From Faecalicatena sp. (GTDB taxonomy: Bacteria; Bacillota; Clostridia; Lachnospirales; Lachnospiraceae): a DNA stretch of 12,006 bases. Shown piece by piece: positions 1 to 6,363 of this stretch. Below the pieces are notes generated by a model. The model did no database searches and was not told where the DNA came from. It saw only the letters and a list, made by a program, of their open reading frames with translations. A program made the position numbers and the translations under genes. The stretch is from positions 1 through 12,006 of the forward strand of contig VSNK01000183.1 in assembly GCA_009774255.1 (NCBI GenBank), read 5' to 3'. Position 1 is the stretch's first letter. Each line of letters starts with the position of its first letter.

Positions 1-161
1 CTCTGGAAAAACCGGTAAAACATCCCCTTTGCGCCGCCTGCCAGCTCCATAATATCCGTAATGGCAGTTTCCTCATAACCTTTCGATAAGAACAACTCCT
101 TTGCCGCATCCAAAATCTCTTTCTTCCATTGTTCCGGCTGTTTTTTTACTGGCCTTGCCAC
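1..161 (-). CDS. TetR/AcrR-family transcriptional regulator, N-terminal part (runs off left edge)
   Basis: Only the first 53 residues are in the window; the rest lies beyond the left edge. The visible part is the DNA-binding helix-turn-helix of a TetR-type repressor: a helix with ILDAAKELFLSKGYEETAI, then TDIMELAGGAKGMFYRFF, which fits the family pattern of a turn followed by a recognition helix ending in an aromatic Y-x-F-F stretch. The start is GTG at 161-159, chosen because AGGAGG (rc of 171-176) lies 9 bases upstream and no ATG serves the frame. In such regulators the C-terminal half binds a ligand, so nothing can be said of the inducer. It lies downstream of the GNAT gene on the same strand, 96 bases away, and might control that group or the genes to its left. 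The family call is firm; the target is unknown. Confidence 0.88.
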   Translation of the reverse strand, partial: MARPVKKQPEQWKKEILDAAKELFLSKGYEETAITDIMELAGGAKGMFYRFFQ

Positions 162-181
162 TTTCCCCCGCCTCCTTAAAC

Positions 182-301
182 TTACGTTATACCTTTGATT
201 GACCACCTGAAAGTCGTGTCATGCGATATACCCTTTGGGCATAATAAGACATCCAGATCAACTCTGCTGCCTGAAATCCGCACTCCCGCATAAGTTACCA
301 T
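182..301 (-). CDS. possible 39-residue small ORF overlapping the GNAT 3' end
   Basis: An ATG at 301-299 sits 5 bases after a good GGAGGG and opens a 39-codon frame ending just before the TetR ribosome binding site. The predicted peptide (starting MVTYAGVRISGSRVDL) resembles nothing I recognise and has no signal peptide or membrane segment. It overlaps the last 14 codons of the GNAT gene in another frame. A second frame over the same DNA, starting MRECGFQAAELIW, is also open for 34 codons, so the stretch may be the relic of a lost gene instead. The ribosome binding site is the only real support. Confidence 0.2.
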   Translation of the reverse strand: MVTYAGVRISGSRVDLDVLLCPKGISHDTTFRWSIKGIT

Positions 302-824
302 CTGTTCCCTCCTGAAAATCTTTATCCTTTCCACCTGCCGCCTTTTCCATTGTATGGTAACAGAGATAATCCCCGCCCCCTGTCTCAATTTTCTCATAGT
401 TTTTTATCCGGTATCCCCGTTTCAAATACATACTTTCCGCCGGAAAAGACGCATCAATATGTACTGTATGATATTTCCTGAAAACCATATCTTCCAATAA
501 ATCCATCAGCTTACTTCCATAACCCTTTGCCTGATATTCCGGTAAGATAAACAGCCTGCAGATTTCATTCCCCCGGATACTCCCGGTTCCCACAATTTCC
601 CCCTGCACCACCGCGAAATAAATATCTTCCCTGGCAAGCGCTTCCCTTATCCTCTGTTCGTTATGCAAATCCAGAAAAAACTGTACTGCCCCAAAAGGAT
701 AATAATGGGGATAGACGGCTCTTATTGTCTTCTCCACGATCTCCGCAACCTTTACCGGACATTCCGCCCGCTTTAGCCGCATATCAAAATCTTTATTTTT
801 GCCATCTGTTCTTTGAAATTTCAT
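258..824 (-). CDS. GNAT family N-acetyltransferase
   Basis: A 188-residue GCN5-related acetyltransferase, expected to move an acetyl group from acetyl-CoA to an amine of unknown identity in the cytoplasm. The core reads in the usual order: an N-terminal strand-helix part (MRLKRAECPVKVAEIVEKTI, from residue 15), the beta-strands IYFAVVQGEIVGTGSIRG (about 68-85), then motif A with ICRLFILPEYQ followed by the pyrophosphate-binding Q98-x-x-G101-x-G103, and motif B around ASFPAESMYLKRGYRI (125-140). Start chosen at 824 because GGAGGG lies 7 bases upstream; the frame stays open upstream but has no site there. The C-terminus after about residue 162 (glycine- and charge-rich, GGKDKDFQEGTDGN) looks like an extension beyond the fold and may be read-through into former intergenic DNA. 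The stop of the flavoprotein gene lies 26 bases upstream, so the two probably share a transcript. Confidence 0.87.
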   Translation of the reverse strand: MKFQRTDGKNKDFDMRLKRAECPVKVAEIVEKTIRAVYPHYYPFGAVQFFLDLHNEQRIREALAREDIYFAVVQGEIVGTGSIRGNEICRLFILPEYQAKGYGSKLMDLLEDMVFRKYHTVHIDASFPAESMYLKRGYRIKNYEKIETGGGDYLCYHTMEKAAGGKDKDFQEGTDGNLCGSADFRQQS

Positions 825-850
825 ATAAAAGCCCTCCGGAAATTGAAAGC

Positions 851-1213
851 CTAAAACTCGTACCTTGTCCCATGTGAAAGCAGCAGCCCATCTGTCAATT
901 CCACACATAAAATAACCGTGTTCTTATCCTCAAAATCATTATGTCCGTTATCAATCCATTCAGAAAACACTTCTTTCAGCCTCTTTGCAATTCTATGGTT
1001 TTCTTCCTTTCCAAAATAACCCAAATTTATCCCCTTGCCATGTGCAGTAAACCACTCGCCGGCTATTGCAATCACAGGATTATTTCCCATATGTTTTATC
1101 TTATTTGAAAGCGCATAGGTAATAACATAAAACGCGCCATTCTCATAATAGGCATTTACATACCGTACATAAGGGACCCCCTTTTCTACTGTCGCAAGCG
1201 CAATGTCTTCCAT
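851..1213 (-). CDS. pyridoxamine 5'-phosphate oxidase-like (split-barrel FMN-binding) protein, N-terminus probably short
   Basis: A 120-residue protein of the PNPOx-like split-barrel group. The stretch VRYVNAYYENGAFYVITYA, then SNKIKHMGNNPVIAIAGEW, and the closing TDGLLLSHGTRYEF are typical of small Clostridia members whose substrate is unknown; they are thought to bind a flavin or related cofactor. From memory of the family, members usually carry some 15-20 more residues before ALATV, so this copy looks clipped. The frame is open for only ten codons upstream of the ATG, to a TAG. There is no Shine-Dalgarno sequence before the ATG; instead a TATAAT lies 10 bases upstream, which would give a nearly leaderless message. 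Either the gene lost its 5' end in a deletion next to the GH5 remnant, or translation is leaderless. Family call good; functional status uncertain. Confidence 0.75.
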   Translation of the reverse strand: MEDIALATVEKGVPYVRYVNAYYENGAFYVITYALSNKIKHMGNNPVIAIAGEWFTAHGKGINLGYFGKEENHRIAKRLKEVFSEWIDNGHNDFEDKNTVILCVELTDGLLLSHGTRYEF

Positions 1214-1223
1214 AACAGACTCT

Positions 1224-1252
1224 ATTATACAGCATATCCCCAGCTAATGGAA
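1224..1252 (-). promoter_or_regulatory. candidate promoter of the PNPOx-like gene
   Basis: On the minus strand a perfect TATAAT (1229-1224) follows a poor -35, TTCCAT (1252-1247), with a 17-base spacer. Transcription would begin about 4 bases before the ATG at 1213, leaving no room for a ribosome binding site. The -35 matches only about half the consensus, so this may be coincidence. Confidence 0.35.
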
Positions 1253-1277
1253 CGGACTTTCTAAGAACTGTTACAAT

Positions 1278-1487
1278 TCACGGCCTAACCGACCGCAGAT
1301 ATCTGCTTACAGGGAGCCTTACGTGATCGAATCCCCACGCGGCAATCTGCCGGATGTCCTTTTCTGTGATGAATGAATCAAAATGTGTCTTTAAATTCAT
1401 GTCTGTCAAAGGCTGGCTGGCAAGATATTCGTACTGGGACAGCCAGCCGCCTAAGTTTATTCCATTGTAAAAGGTCTGAAATATCAT
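1278..1487 (-). pseudogene. GH5 glycoside hydrolase (cellulase-type), N-terminal remnant
   Basis: The first 60 or so codons of a GH5-type glycosidase survive: GINLGGWLSQYE near the start, then SFITEKDIRQIAAWGFDHVRLPV, which is the family's first strand-helix-strand of the TIM barrel with the conserved HVRLPV. GH5 enzymes are usually over 300 residues; here the frame stops at residue 69 after a short unrelated tail (SRYLRSVRP), so both catalytic glutamates and almost the whole barrel are missing. The start is sound: an AAGGAG lies 9 bases before the ATG and a candidate promoter sits upstream. The 3' end is cut just before the PNPOx-like gene, pointing to a deletion. There is no signal peptide, so the ancestor was probably cytoplasmic. 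It diverges from the sugar importer across the intergenic region, which fits an old glycan-use locus. Confidence 0.85.
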
Positions 1488-1526
1488 AATAAAATTCTCC
1501 TTCTAACCTGGATAAACCAGAAAAGT

Positions 1527-1555
1527 ACAATACGAAAATTTTGCGATTTTGCGAA
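1527..1555 (-). promoter_or_regulatory. candidate promoter of the GH5 remnant
   Basis: On the minus strand TTCGCA (1555-1550) and TATTGT (1532-1527) are separated by 17 bases; each matches 4 of 6 consensus positions. The spacer holds a repeat of TCGCAAAA. It lies about 40 bases before the GH5 start codon, a sensible distance. Reading by eye only. Confidence 0.35.
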
Positions 1556-1656
1556 AAAATTGTTCCTAAGTGCCTAATGTAGCGCCTAAGTGTATCTTAT
1601 CGGACGAAGTCTGCCCACCCCATCAGGGACATTCATCAAGGTGTACCCCAAAGTAT

Positions 1657-1677
1657 ACTGCAATACGCTAAAGCAGT
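1657..1677. promoter_or_regulatory. 21-bp dyad, possible operator
   Basis: The sequence ACTGC-nn-TA-nnn-TA-nn-GCAGT has matching half-sites of seven bases around a three-base centre. Such dyads are typical of dimeric repressors. It sits between the divergent GH5 remnant and the importer operon, the expected place for a sugar-responsive operator. It does not fit the CcpA cre pattern. No regulator gene is adjacent, so the partner is unknown. Confidence 0.3.
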
Positions 1678-1804
1678 CACACAAAAAATGCAATAGTAAT
1701 TATTTGATAATAAATATGTTAAAAATTAGATATTTATGATTTAATGTCAGTTTGTGTAAAAAAAATAGTGTAAAACACATGCAAAAAGCATGGTATGAGA
1801 AAAT

Positions 1805-1970
1805 CTAGTATAATCCACACTAATTAACCGTACATTTCGCTGGTCTAAATTTCCATCTGCCGCGTTGTCGTCAATCGACGTAGCCACTGCTACGCCTCAT
1901 TCCTCCGCCTTGCAGGCTGAAAATTTATCCTGTGCGAGAATGTACCGGTAATTAGTGTGGATTATACTAG
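1805..1970. mobile_element. MITE-like palindromic element, 166 bp
   Basis: The ends are inverted copies: CTAGTATAATCCACACTAATTA is identical for 22 bases, and 30 of the first 32 positions match when continued to GTACATT. The interior is itself imperfectly palindromic (TAAATTT on the left against AAATTTA on the right) and carries a GTAGC-CACT-GCTAC hairpin around 1878-1892. It codes for nothing, so any movement would depend on a transposase encoded elsewhere. CTAG closes both ends, either as part of the repeat or as a duplicated target. From memory, elements with this GTAGCCACTGCTAC core recur in Lachnospiraceae genomes; that cannot be checked here. Its right end stops 9 bases before the -10 of the importer operon. 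Confidence 0.75.
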
Positions 1971-1985
1971 TTCCTTTTGTATAAT
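1957..1985 (+). promoter_or_regulatory. promoter of the sugar importer operon, partly inside the palindromic element
   Basis: A perfect TATAAT lies at 1980-1985, 37 bases before the permease ATG and just ahead of its ribosome binding site. The -35 position falls inside the right terminal repeat of the palindromic element (about 1957-1963, GTGGATT) and is a poor match. So the element either replaced the native -35 or the promoter now depends on an activator or on the element itself. Confidence 0.5.
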
Positions 1986-2021
1986 GCTTACATACACAAA
2001 AAAAGGAGGTTGAGAGAGAGG

Positions 2022-2957
2022 ATGAAAAAGAAGAAAAAAGAAAAAGAAGTAAAAGAAAAATTTTCCTTGAATCTCATGTGGAGACAGAGATATCTTCTGT
2101 TGATGTCGGTGCCGTTTGTGATCTGGCTCATTATTTTCAAGTACATCCCCTTGTGGGGCTGGACGATGGCATTTCAGGAGGTAAAGCCAGGCACGTTTGC
2201 GCTGCCGGTGTGGGAAAGGAAGTTTGTGGGGCTTGACAACTTTGTAAAGGCATTTACCGACCGGCTGTTCCCGCAGACAATGATCAATACCATTGCGATC
2301 AGTATCCTTGGTATTGCGATCGGCACGATATCGGCCATTTTGTTTGCGTTGATTCTGAATGAGCTGTGCTTCACGAAATTCAAAAAGCTTACCCAGACAG
2401 TTTCATATCTTCCTCACTTCGTATCATGGGTTATCATCGCGAGTATTGCCAAAATGCTCTTCAACGACGGGGGTGCCATTGATACGATGTTCAACACGAA
2501 GCTTCATCTGATGTCCACCAATTCATGGGTGTTCTGGATCGTGGTCTGCGTGATCAATGTCTGGAAGGAAATGGGCTGGGACGCGATCATTTATCTTTCC
2601 GCCATGGCGGGGATTGACCAGGGGCTTTATGAGGCGGCCAAGGTGGACGGCGCAAACCGGTTCCAGAGGATCTGGCACGTGACGCTCCCGTGCATCAAGC
2701 CTACGATCATTGTTCTTCTGATCATGAGCATTGGTTCCGCGCTGAATGTAGGTATGGAGCGCCAGATGCTCTTAAGCAACAGCGTAGTACAGGATCATGC
2801 GATGGTTCTTTCATGGTTCGCTTATGTCCGTGGTATCGGCAATAACAATTACGGGCTTGGTACCGCGATCGGTGTATTCCAGTCAGTGGTCGGTGTCATC
2901 CTTTTGTTTATCGCAAATAAGGTTGCAGGGCTGATCGGTGAAGACAAGTTGGTATAG
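2022..2957 (+). CDS. carbohydrate ABC transporter permease, LplB type
   Basis: A 311-residue inner-membrane permease, one half of the translocation channel of a sugar importer. After a very basic N-terminus (MKKKKKEKEVKEK) come about six membrane segments: around residues 24-40, 90-114, 127-146, 169-182, 227-241 and 282-304. The cytoplasmic EAA loop that docks the ATPase is clear at 204-223 (EAAKVDGANRFQRIWHVTLP). The length and the RYLLLMSVPFVIWLIIFKYIPLWG opening fit the LplB/YteP group that handles complex or plant-derived oligosaccharides. Start chosen at ATG 2022: AGGAGG at 2003-2008 is 13 bases away, with a purine-rich GAGAGAGAGG next to the codon; an in-frame TTG at 2010 is too close to the site. 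The partner permease follows after 11 bases. The substrate cannot be told from sequence. Confidence 0.93.
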   Translation: MKKKKKEKEVKEKFSLNLMWRQRYLLLMSVPFVIWLIIFKYIPLWGWTMAFQEVKPGTFALPVWERKFVGLDNFVKAFTDRLFPQTMINTIAISILGIAIGTISAILFALILNELCFTKFKKLTQTVSYLPHFVSWVIIASIAKMLFNDGGAIDTMFNTKLHLMSTNSWVFWIVVCVINVWKEMGWDAIIYLSAMAGIDQGLYEAAKVDGANRFQRIWHVTLPCIKPTIIVLLIMSIGSALNVGMERQMLLSNSVVQDHAMVLSWFAYVRGIGNNNYGLGTAIGVFQSVVGVILLFIANKVAGLIGEDKLV

Positions 2958-2968
2958 GAGGCGGAAAA

Positions 2969-3859
2969 ATGGCGAAAAATGATTTTCAGGTAAAAACTTC
3001 AAAGGGTGAAAAAGCCTTTGATTATGTGCTGCTGGTATTCTGTCTGCTTCTGATTGTGATAACGGTATATCCGTTTTTGAACGTACTGGCGATCTCACTG
3101 AATGATTCGATGGATACCATGAGAAATGTAAATTTCATCATCCCCAGGAAATTTACGTTCAGCAATTATACTTATATTTTCAAAGAAAATGATCTTGGCG
3201 CAGCGTTCATGATGTCTGTGGTTAAGACATTGGTGGGAACGATCGTGGGCGTCATCTGTACTGCGATGCTTGCTTACGTACTCAGCAGAAAAGATTTCTA
3301 TTTTAAGAAGCCTTTTACGGTTTTATTTATCATCACAATGTATGTCAGCGGCGGACTGCTTCCGGAGTATTTGCTTCTGACCAGAACCCTGAATCTGTCA
3401 AATAATTTCTGGGTATATATTATTCCGGGGCTGATCTGGGTGTACAATGTGATCCTGATGCGTTCCTTCATCGAAGGCCTGCCGATCGCGCTGCAGGAGG
3501 CCGCGAAGTTGGACGGCGCCAACGACTTTACGATCTGGCTTAAGGTCATATTGCCGCTGTGTACGCCGACCATCGCGACGGTCGCTTTGTTCCTGGCGGT
3601 AGGACAGTGGAACAGCTTCATGGATACATATCTGTACGCGAGAGAACTTCCGACCCTGCAGTTTGTATTGTATCAGATTATGGAGCAGGCTACGATCCAG
3701 ATTGACCCGCATCAGACATCCCAGCTTACGAATGCGGTGTCGCCCATGTCCGTGCGTATGGCAATTACGATCGTTGCCACAGTGCCGATCCTTGTGGTAT
3801 ATCCGTTCCTGCAGAAATATTTTGTCGGCGGTATGACGCTGGGGGCAGTGAAAGACTGA
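2969..3859 (+). CDS. carbohydrate ABC transporter permease, LplC/YtcP type
   Basis: The second permease of the importer, 296 residues, forming the channel with its upstream partner. Membrane segments are visible near 18-42, 77-104, 115-133, 147-165, 198-213 and 262-283. The ATPase-docking EAA loop is at 177-196 (EAAKLDGANDFTIWLKVILP), matching that of the first permease. The N-terminal VYPFLNVLAISLND and the C-terminal QKYFVGGMTLGAVKD ending are hallmarks of this subgroup. AGGAGG ends 7 bases before the ATG. It is 11 bases from the first permease and 72 from the lipoprotein, one operon. No ATPase gene accompanies it; importers of this type in Firmicutes commonly share an MsmK-like ATPase encoded elsewhere, so its absence is expected. 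Confidence 0.94.
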   Translation: MAKNDFQVKTSKGEKAFDYVLLVFCLLLIVITVYPFLNVLAISLNDSMDTMRNVNFIIPRKFTFSNYTYIFKENDLGAAFMMSVVKTLVGTIVGVICTAMLAYVLSRKDFYFKKPFTVLFIITMYVSGGLLPEYLLLTRTLNLSNNFWVYIIPGLIWVYNVILMRSFIEGLPIALQEAAKLDGANDFTIWLKVILPLCTPTIATVALFLAVGQWNSFMDTYLYARELPTLQFVLYQIMEQATIQIDPHQTSQLTNAVSPMSVRMAITIVATVPILVVYPFLQKYFVGGMTLGAVKD

Positions 3860-3931
3860 CATTGCGTATCTGCTCAGTGCCGGGCAGTAACGATGTTACA
3901 GGTAAATATAATATTTAAGGAGAGAAAAGTT

Positions 3932-5590
3932 ATGAAAACAAAGAAAATCATGGCGGTATTGCTGGCCGTATCTATGGTAGCCGGCATGGCGGCAGGCTGC
4001 GGAAAGAAAAAGGAATCCGGCGGCAGCAGCGAAAGTGCAGACGGCGTGAAGGAATTGACGTTCTATAACGCAGACCTGGTGGAGGACGATCCATGGACGG
4101 ATCCTGTGGCGGAAGCCCTGACGAAGGCAACGGGTGTGAAGCTCAAGACGGATCATCCGGTAGGCGAGGATAAGCAGAAGATTTCCCTCATGATCGCGGA
4201 GCAGAATTTCCCGGATATCATTTATGCCAAGGGAGATGCGGGGAGTCTGATCGACGCGGGCGTATTGATCGATATGACGGACCTGATTGAAGAGTATGGG
4301 CCGAATATCAAGAAGATGTACGGTGATGAGTTTGATAAGCTGAAATATTCACAGGATGATCCTTCCATTTATCAGCTGTGCTCTTATGATATGGGAGGTA
4401 CCAAATTTGAGGACGCAGGTACGGCACAGATGCAGTTTAACATACTGAAAGAGAATAACTACCAGGTTCCGAAGAGCCTGGAGGAATTCGAGAAGATGAT
4501 CAAGGATTATCTGGCGGCACATCCGCAGACAGAGGACGGCATGGACAATATCGGTTTCAGCCTCTCTGCTTCTGACTGGCACTGGATGATCACACTGGGA
4601 AATCCGGCAGGATACATCGCAGAAGGCGCTCCGGACAACGGACAGTGGCTGGTCGATGAGGACGGTAACGCTACCTTCAAGTTTACATCTGAGAAGGTAC
4701 GGGAATATTTCAAATGGTTGAATAAGATGTATAACGAAGGAATTCTTGATCCTGAATTTGCGACCCAGACTCATGATGATTATATTGCAAAGATTGCTTC
4801 CGGCCGCGTACTGGCTCTCTTTGACACCCAGTGGGATTATCAGGACGGAGAGAAGATCTTAAAGCAGGACGGCAAGCTTGGACAGACCTACTGCGGGCTT
4901 CCCCTTGGCATGGACGAATCCGTAAAGGTTCCGACCATGATGTATCAGGGACTTGCGACCGGTCAGGGCGTTGGGATTACAACGGCATGTGAAGATCCTG
5001 AGACTGCAATCAAATTCCTGGATTACCTCTGCTCTGATGAAGGTCAGGTATTGATCAACTGGGGAATCGAGGATGTGAATTATAAGGTTGACGAGAACGG
5101 ACACCGTTACCGTGAGCAGGAAGAGATTGATGCGTCAAGTAATGACAAAAACTATGCAAAAACCACGGGAGTTGGTTTCCACAGCTATCCATTCCCGCGC
5201 TACGGCGTAGGCGTGGAGGATTCTACAGGAAATTCATACCGGCCGGACAGCAAGGAAGAAGTACTTGCCAAATATAATGAGGAACAGAAGGCAGCGTGTG
5301 AGGCGTGGGATGCAGAGATTCTGCTGGACATCTTCCCGCAGCAGGATGAATTTGAGACTCCGGCTTATCCGCCGCTCTGGGCGATGTCCAAACCGGTGGA
5401 ATTCGACGAGATTGGGAATAAGCTGGATGAGATCTCACAGTCTCAGCTGGTTGCATGCGTAACGGCGAAAGAAGCTGACTTTGACAAAACCTATGACAAG
5501 ATGATCAAAGAACTGGAAGATTCAGGAATGGACGAAGCGGCGGATATGCTGACGGGGATCATTAAGGATAAGATTGAAATATCAAAGTAA
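3932..5590 (+). CDS. extracellular carbohydrate-binding lipoprotein, LplA type
   Basis: The solute-binding component, 552 residues, anchored to the outer face of the membrane. The signal is a lipoprotein leader (MKTKKIMAVLLAVSMVAGMAAGC) with lipobox AAGC and the modified Cys at 23, followed by a Lys-rich then Gly/Ser linker. The mature part is a long solute-binding protein of the family-1 type: ELTFYNADLVEDDPWTDPVAEALTKATGVK opens the fold, NFPDIIYAKGDA and ILVDMTDLIEEYGPNIKKM-like text (real residues VLIDMTDLIEEYGPN) mark the first lobe, and TACEDPETAIKFLDYLCSDEGQ the second. At over 500 residues it belongs with binders of larger oligosaccharides. ATG 3932 has AAGGAGAG 7 bases upstream; an earlier in-frame ATG at 3893 would bury the signal peptide. 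Strong terminator follows. Confidence 0.94.
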   Translation: MKTKKIMAVLLAVSMVAGMAAGCGKKKESGGSSESADGVKELTFYNADLVEDDPWTDPVAEALTKATGVKLKTDHPVGEDKQKISLMIAEQNFPDIIYAKGDAGSLIDAGVLIDMTDLIEEYGPNIKKMYGDEFDKLKYSQDDPSIYQLCSYDMGGTKFEDAGTAQMQFNILKENNYQVPKSLEEFEKMIKDYLAAHPQTEDGMDNIGFSLSASDWHWMITLGNPAGYIAEGAPDNGQWLVDEDGNATFKFTSEKVREYFKWLNKMYNEGILDPEFATQTHDDYIAKIASGRVLALFDTQWDYQDGEKILKQDGKLGQTYCGLPLGMDESVKVPTMMYQGLATGQGVGITTACEDPETAIKFLDYLCSDEGQVLINWGIEDVNYKVDENGHRYREQEEIDASSNDKNYAKTTGVGFHSYPFPRYGVGVEDSTGNSYRPDSKEEVLAKYNEEQKAACEAWDAEILLDIFPQQDEFETPAYPPLWAMSKPVEFDEIGNKLDEISQSQLVACVTAKEADFDKTYDKMIKELEDSGMDEAADMLTGIIKDKIEISK

Positions 5591-5633
5591 GCAATGGATG
5601 TTTTGTCTGAGAAGATAACAGATAACGAAGATG

Positions 5634-5673
5634 GCCGCGACTCCGGTATTGCCGGAGTTGTGGCTTGTTTTTT
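5634..5673 (+). terminator. rho-independent terminator of the importer operon
   Basis: A 13-bp stem (5634-5646 with 5652-5664, two G-U pairs) closed by a 5-base loop TATTG is followed by TTGTTTTTT. It lies 43 bases after the lipoprotein stop codon and marks the end of the three-gene operon. Confidence 0.93.
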
Positions 5674-5725
5674 AGCGGGAAAGTCTTTTTGAATGAAATG
5701 ATGTTAAGTAGGAAAGGAAATAAAA

Positions 5726-6358
5726 ATGGTTAAGAAACAATTTTTTGTGATTCCTGACGAGATGAAGGAAAAAGAGTGGTGGGGGTTTCATTGGCTGGAG
5801 CATGTGACGGCAATCCCTGCGCCGCTTGTGCTTGTTACAGGCTATAAAGAAAATGGCTTGGCAAACGGAACGATGCAGTCGTGGTTTTGTTTTTCTAATG
5901 AGAATGATTTCTACTGCATTTTTGGGAGCGTAAATAAATATACGCATATGTATGAAATCGCTTCAAAGAAAAAACAGATGGTGATTAATTTTCCGGACAG
6001 GACATGCCTTGAAAAATGTATGAATACAGTAGCAAACAATAGTTATGACTTGGATGAACTTTCAACATCAAACTTACATTATCGTGACGGCAGTAAAGTA
6101 AAAGCGCCTGTTGTCGATGAATGTTTTCTGAATCTTGAATGTGAAGTGGAATGGGAAAAGGAAATTTATGAAGGAAGCAGCCATGTGGCGCTATGTGTTA
6201 GGATTGTAAATATCTGGATGGATGAAGCCCATTATAACTCAGAAAAATACGGCCGCTATGGAGAAACAGGATACCTTTATAATGTCCATTCGCCATGTAA
6301 TCCTGAAACGGGAAAGAGAGAAGATACAACAGTTGCGGTGCTGAAAACGCTTGGGTGA
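5726..6358 (+). CDS. flavin reductase-like (FMN-binding split-barrel) protein
   Basis: A 210-residue protein of the flavin reductase-like domain family (DIM6/NTAB type), which binds FMN in a split barrel and is often a redox or flavin-supplying enzyme. Recognisable parts are the strand PAPLVLVTGYKENGLANGTMQSWFCF (about 32-57), where family members bind FMN, KKKQMVINFPDR (82-93), and APVVDECFLNLECEVEWEKEI with SSHVALCVRIVNIWMDE (125-167), the region of the dimer barrel. No signal peptide or membrane segment, so cytoplasmic. A site AGGAAAGGA precedes the ATG by 7 bases. It starts the AT-richer group downstream of the terminator and overlaps the next gene's possible GTG start by 3 bases, so the two are probably co-transcribed. 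The exact reaction is unknown. Confidence 0.85.
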   Translation: MVKKQFFVIPDEMKEKEWWGFHWLEHVTAIPAPLVLVTGYKENGLANGTMQSWFCFSNENDFYCIFGSVNKYTHMYEIASKKKQMVINFPDRTCLEKCMNTVANNSYDLDELSTSNLHYRDGSKVKAPVVDECFLNLECEVEWEKEIYEGSSHVALCVRIVNIWMDEAHYNSEKYGRYGETGYLYNVHSPCNPETGKREDTTVAVLKTLG

Positions 6359-6363
6359 AGACA

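Larger units (their letters stand above)
1488..1804. other. gene-free AT-rich regulatory region between divergent GH5 remnant and importer operon
   Basis: No coding frame is convincing here. It holds the GH5 leader, a short CTGG/CCAG dyad (1508-1520), three CCTAA-type direct repeats (CCTAAGTG at 1565 and 1585, CCTAATGT at 1573), the 21-bp dyad at 1657-1677, an AT-rich stretch about 1690-1745, a repeat of GTGTAAAA (about 1754 and 1768) and a small CATGC-A5-GCATG hairpin at 1778-1792. The original regulatory region of the importer probably lay here before the palindromic element inserted. Confidence 0.6.

Noticed and set aside
1657..1677. CcpA catabolite-response (cre) site
   Set aside because: The spacing TGCAATACGC does not fit the TGnAAnCGnTnnCA pattern; kept only as an unassigned dyad.
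3298..3862. Long antisense open frames across the second permease and the lipoprotein
   Set aside because: They are shadows of strongly supported genes, lack ribosome binding sites and resemble no protein family.
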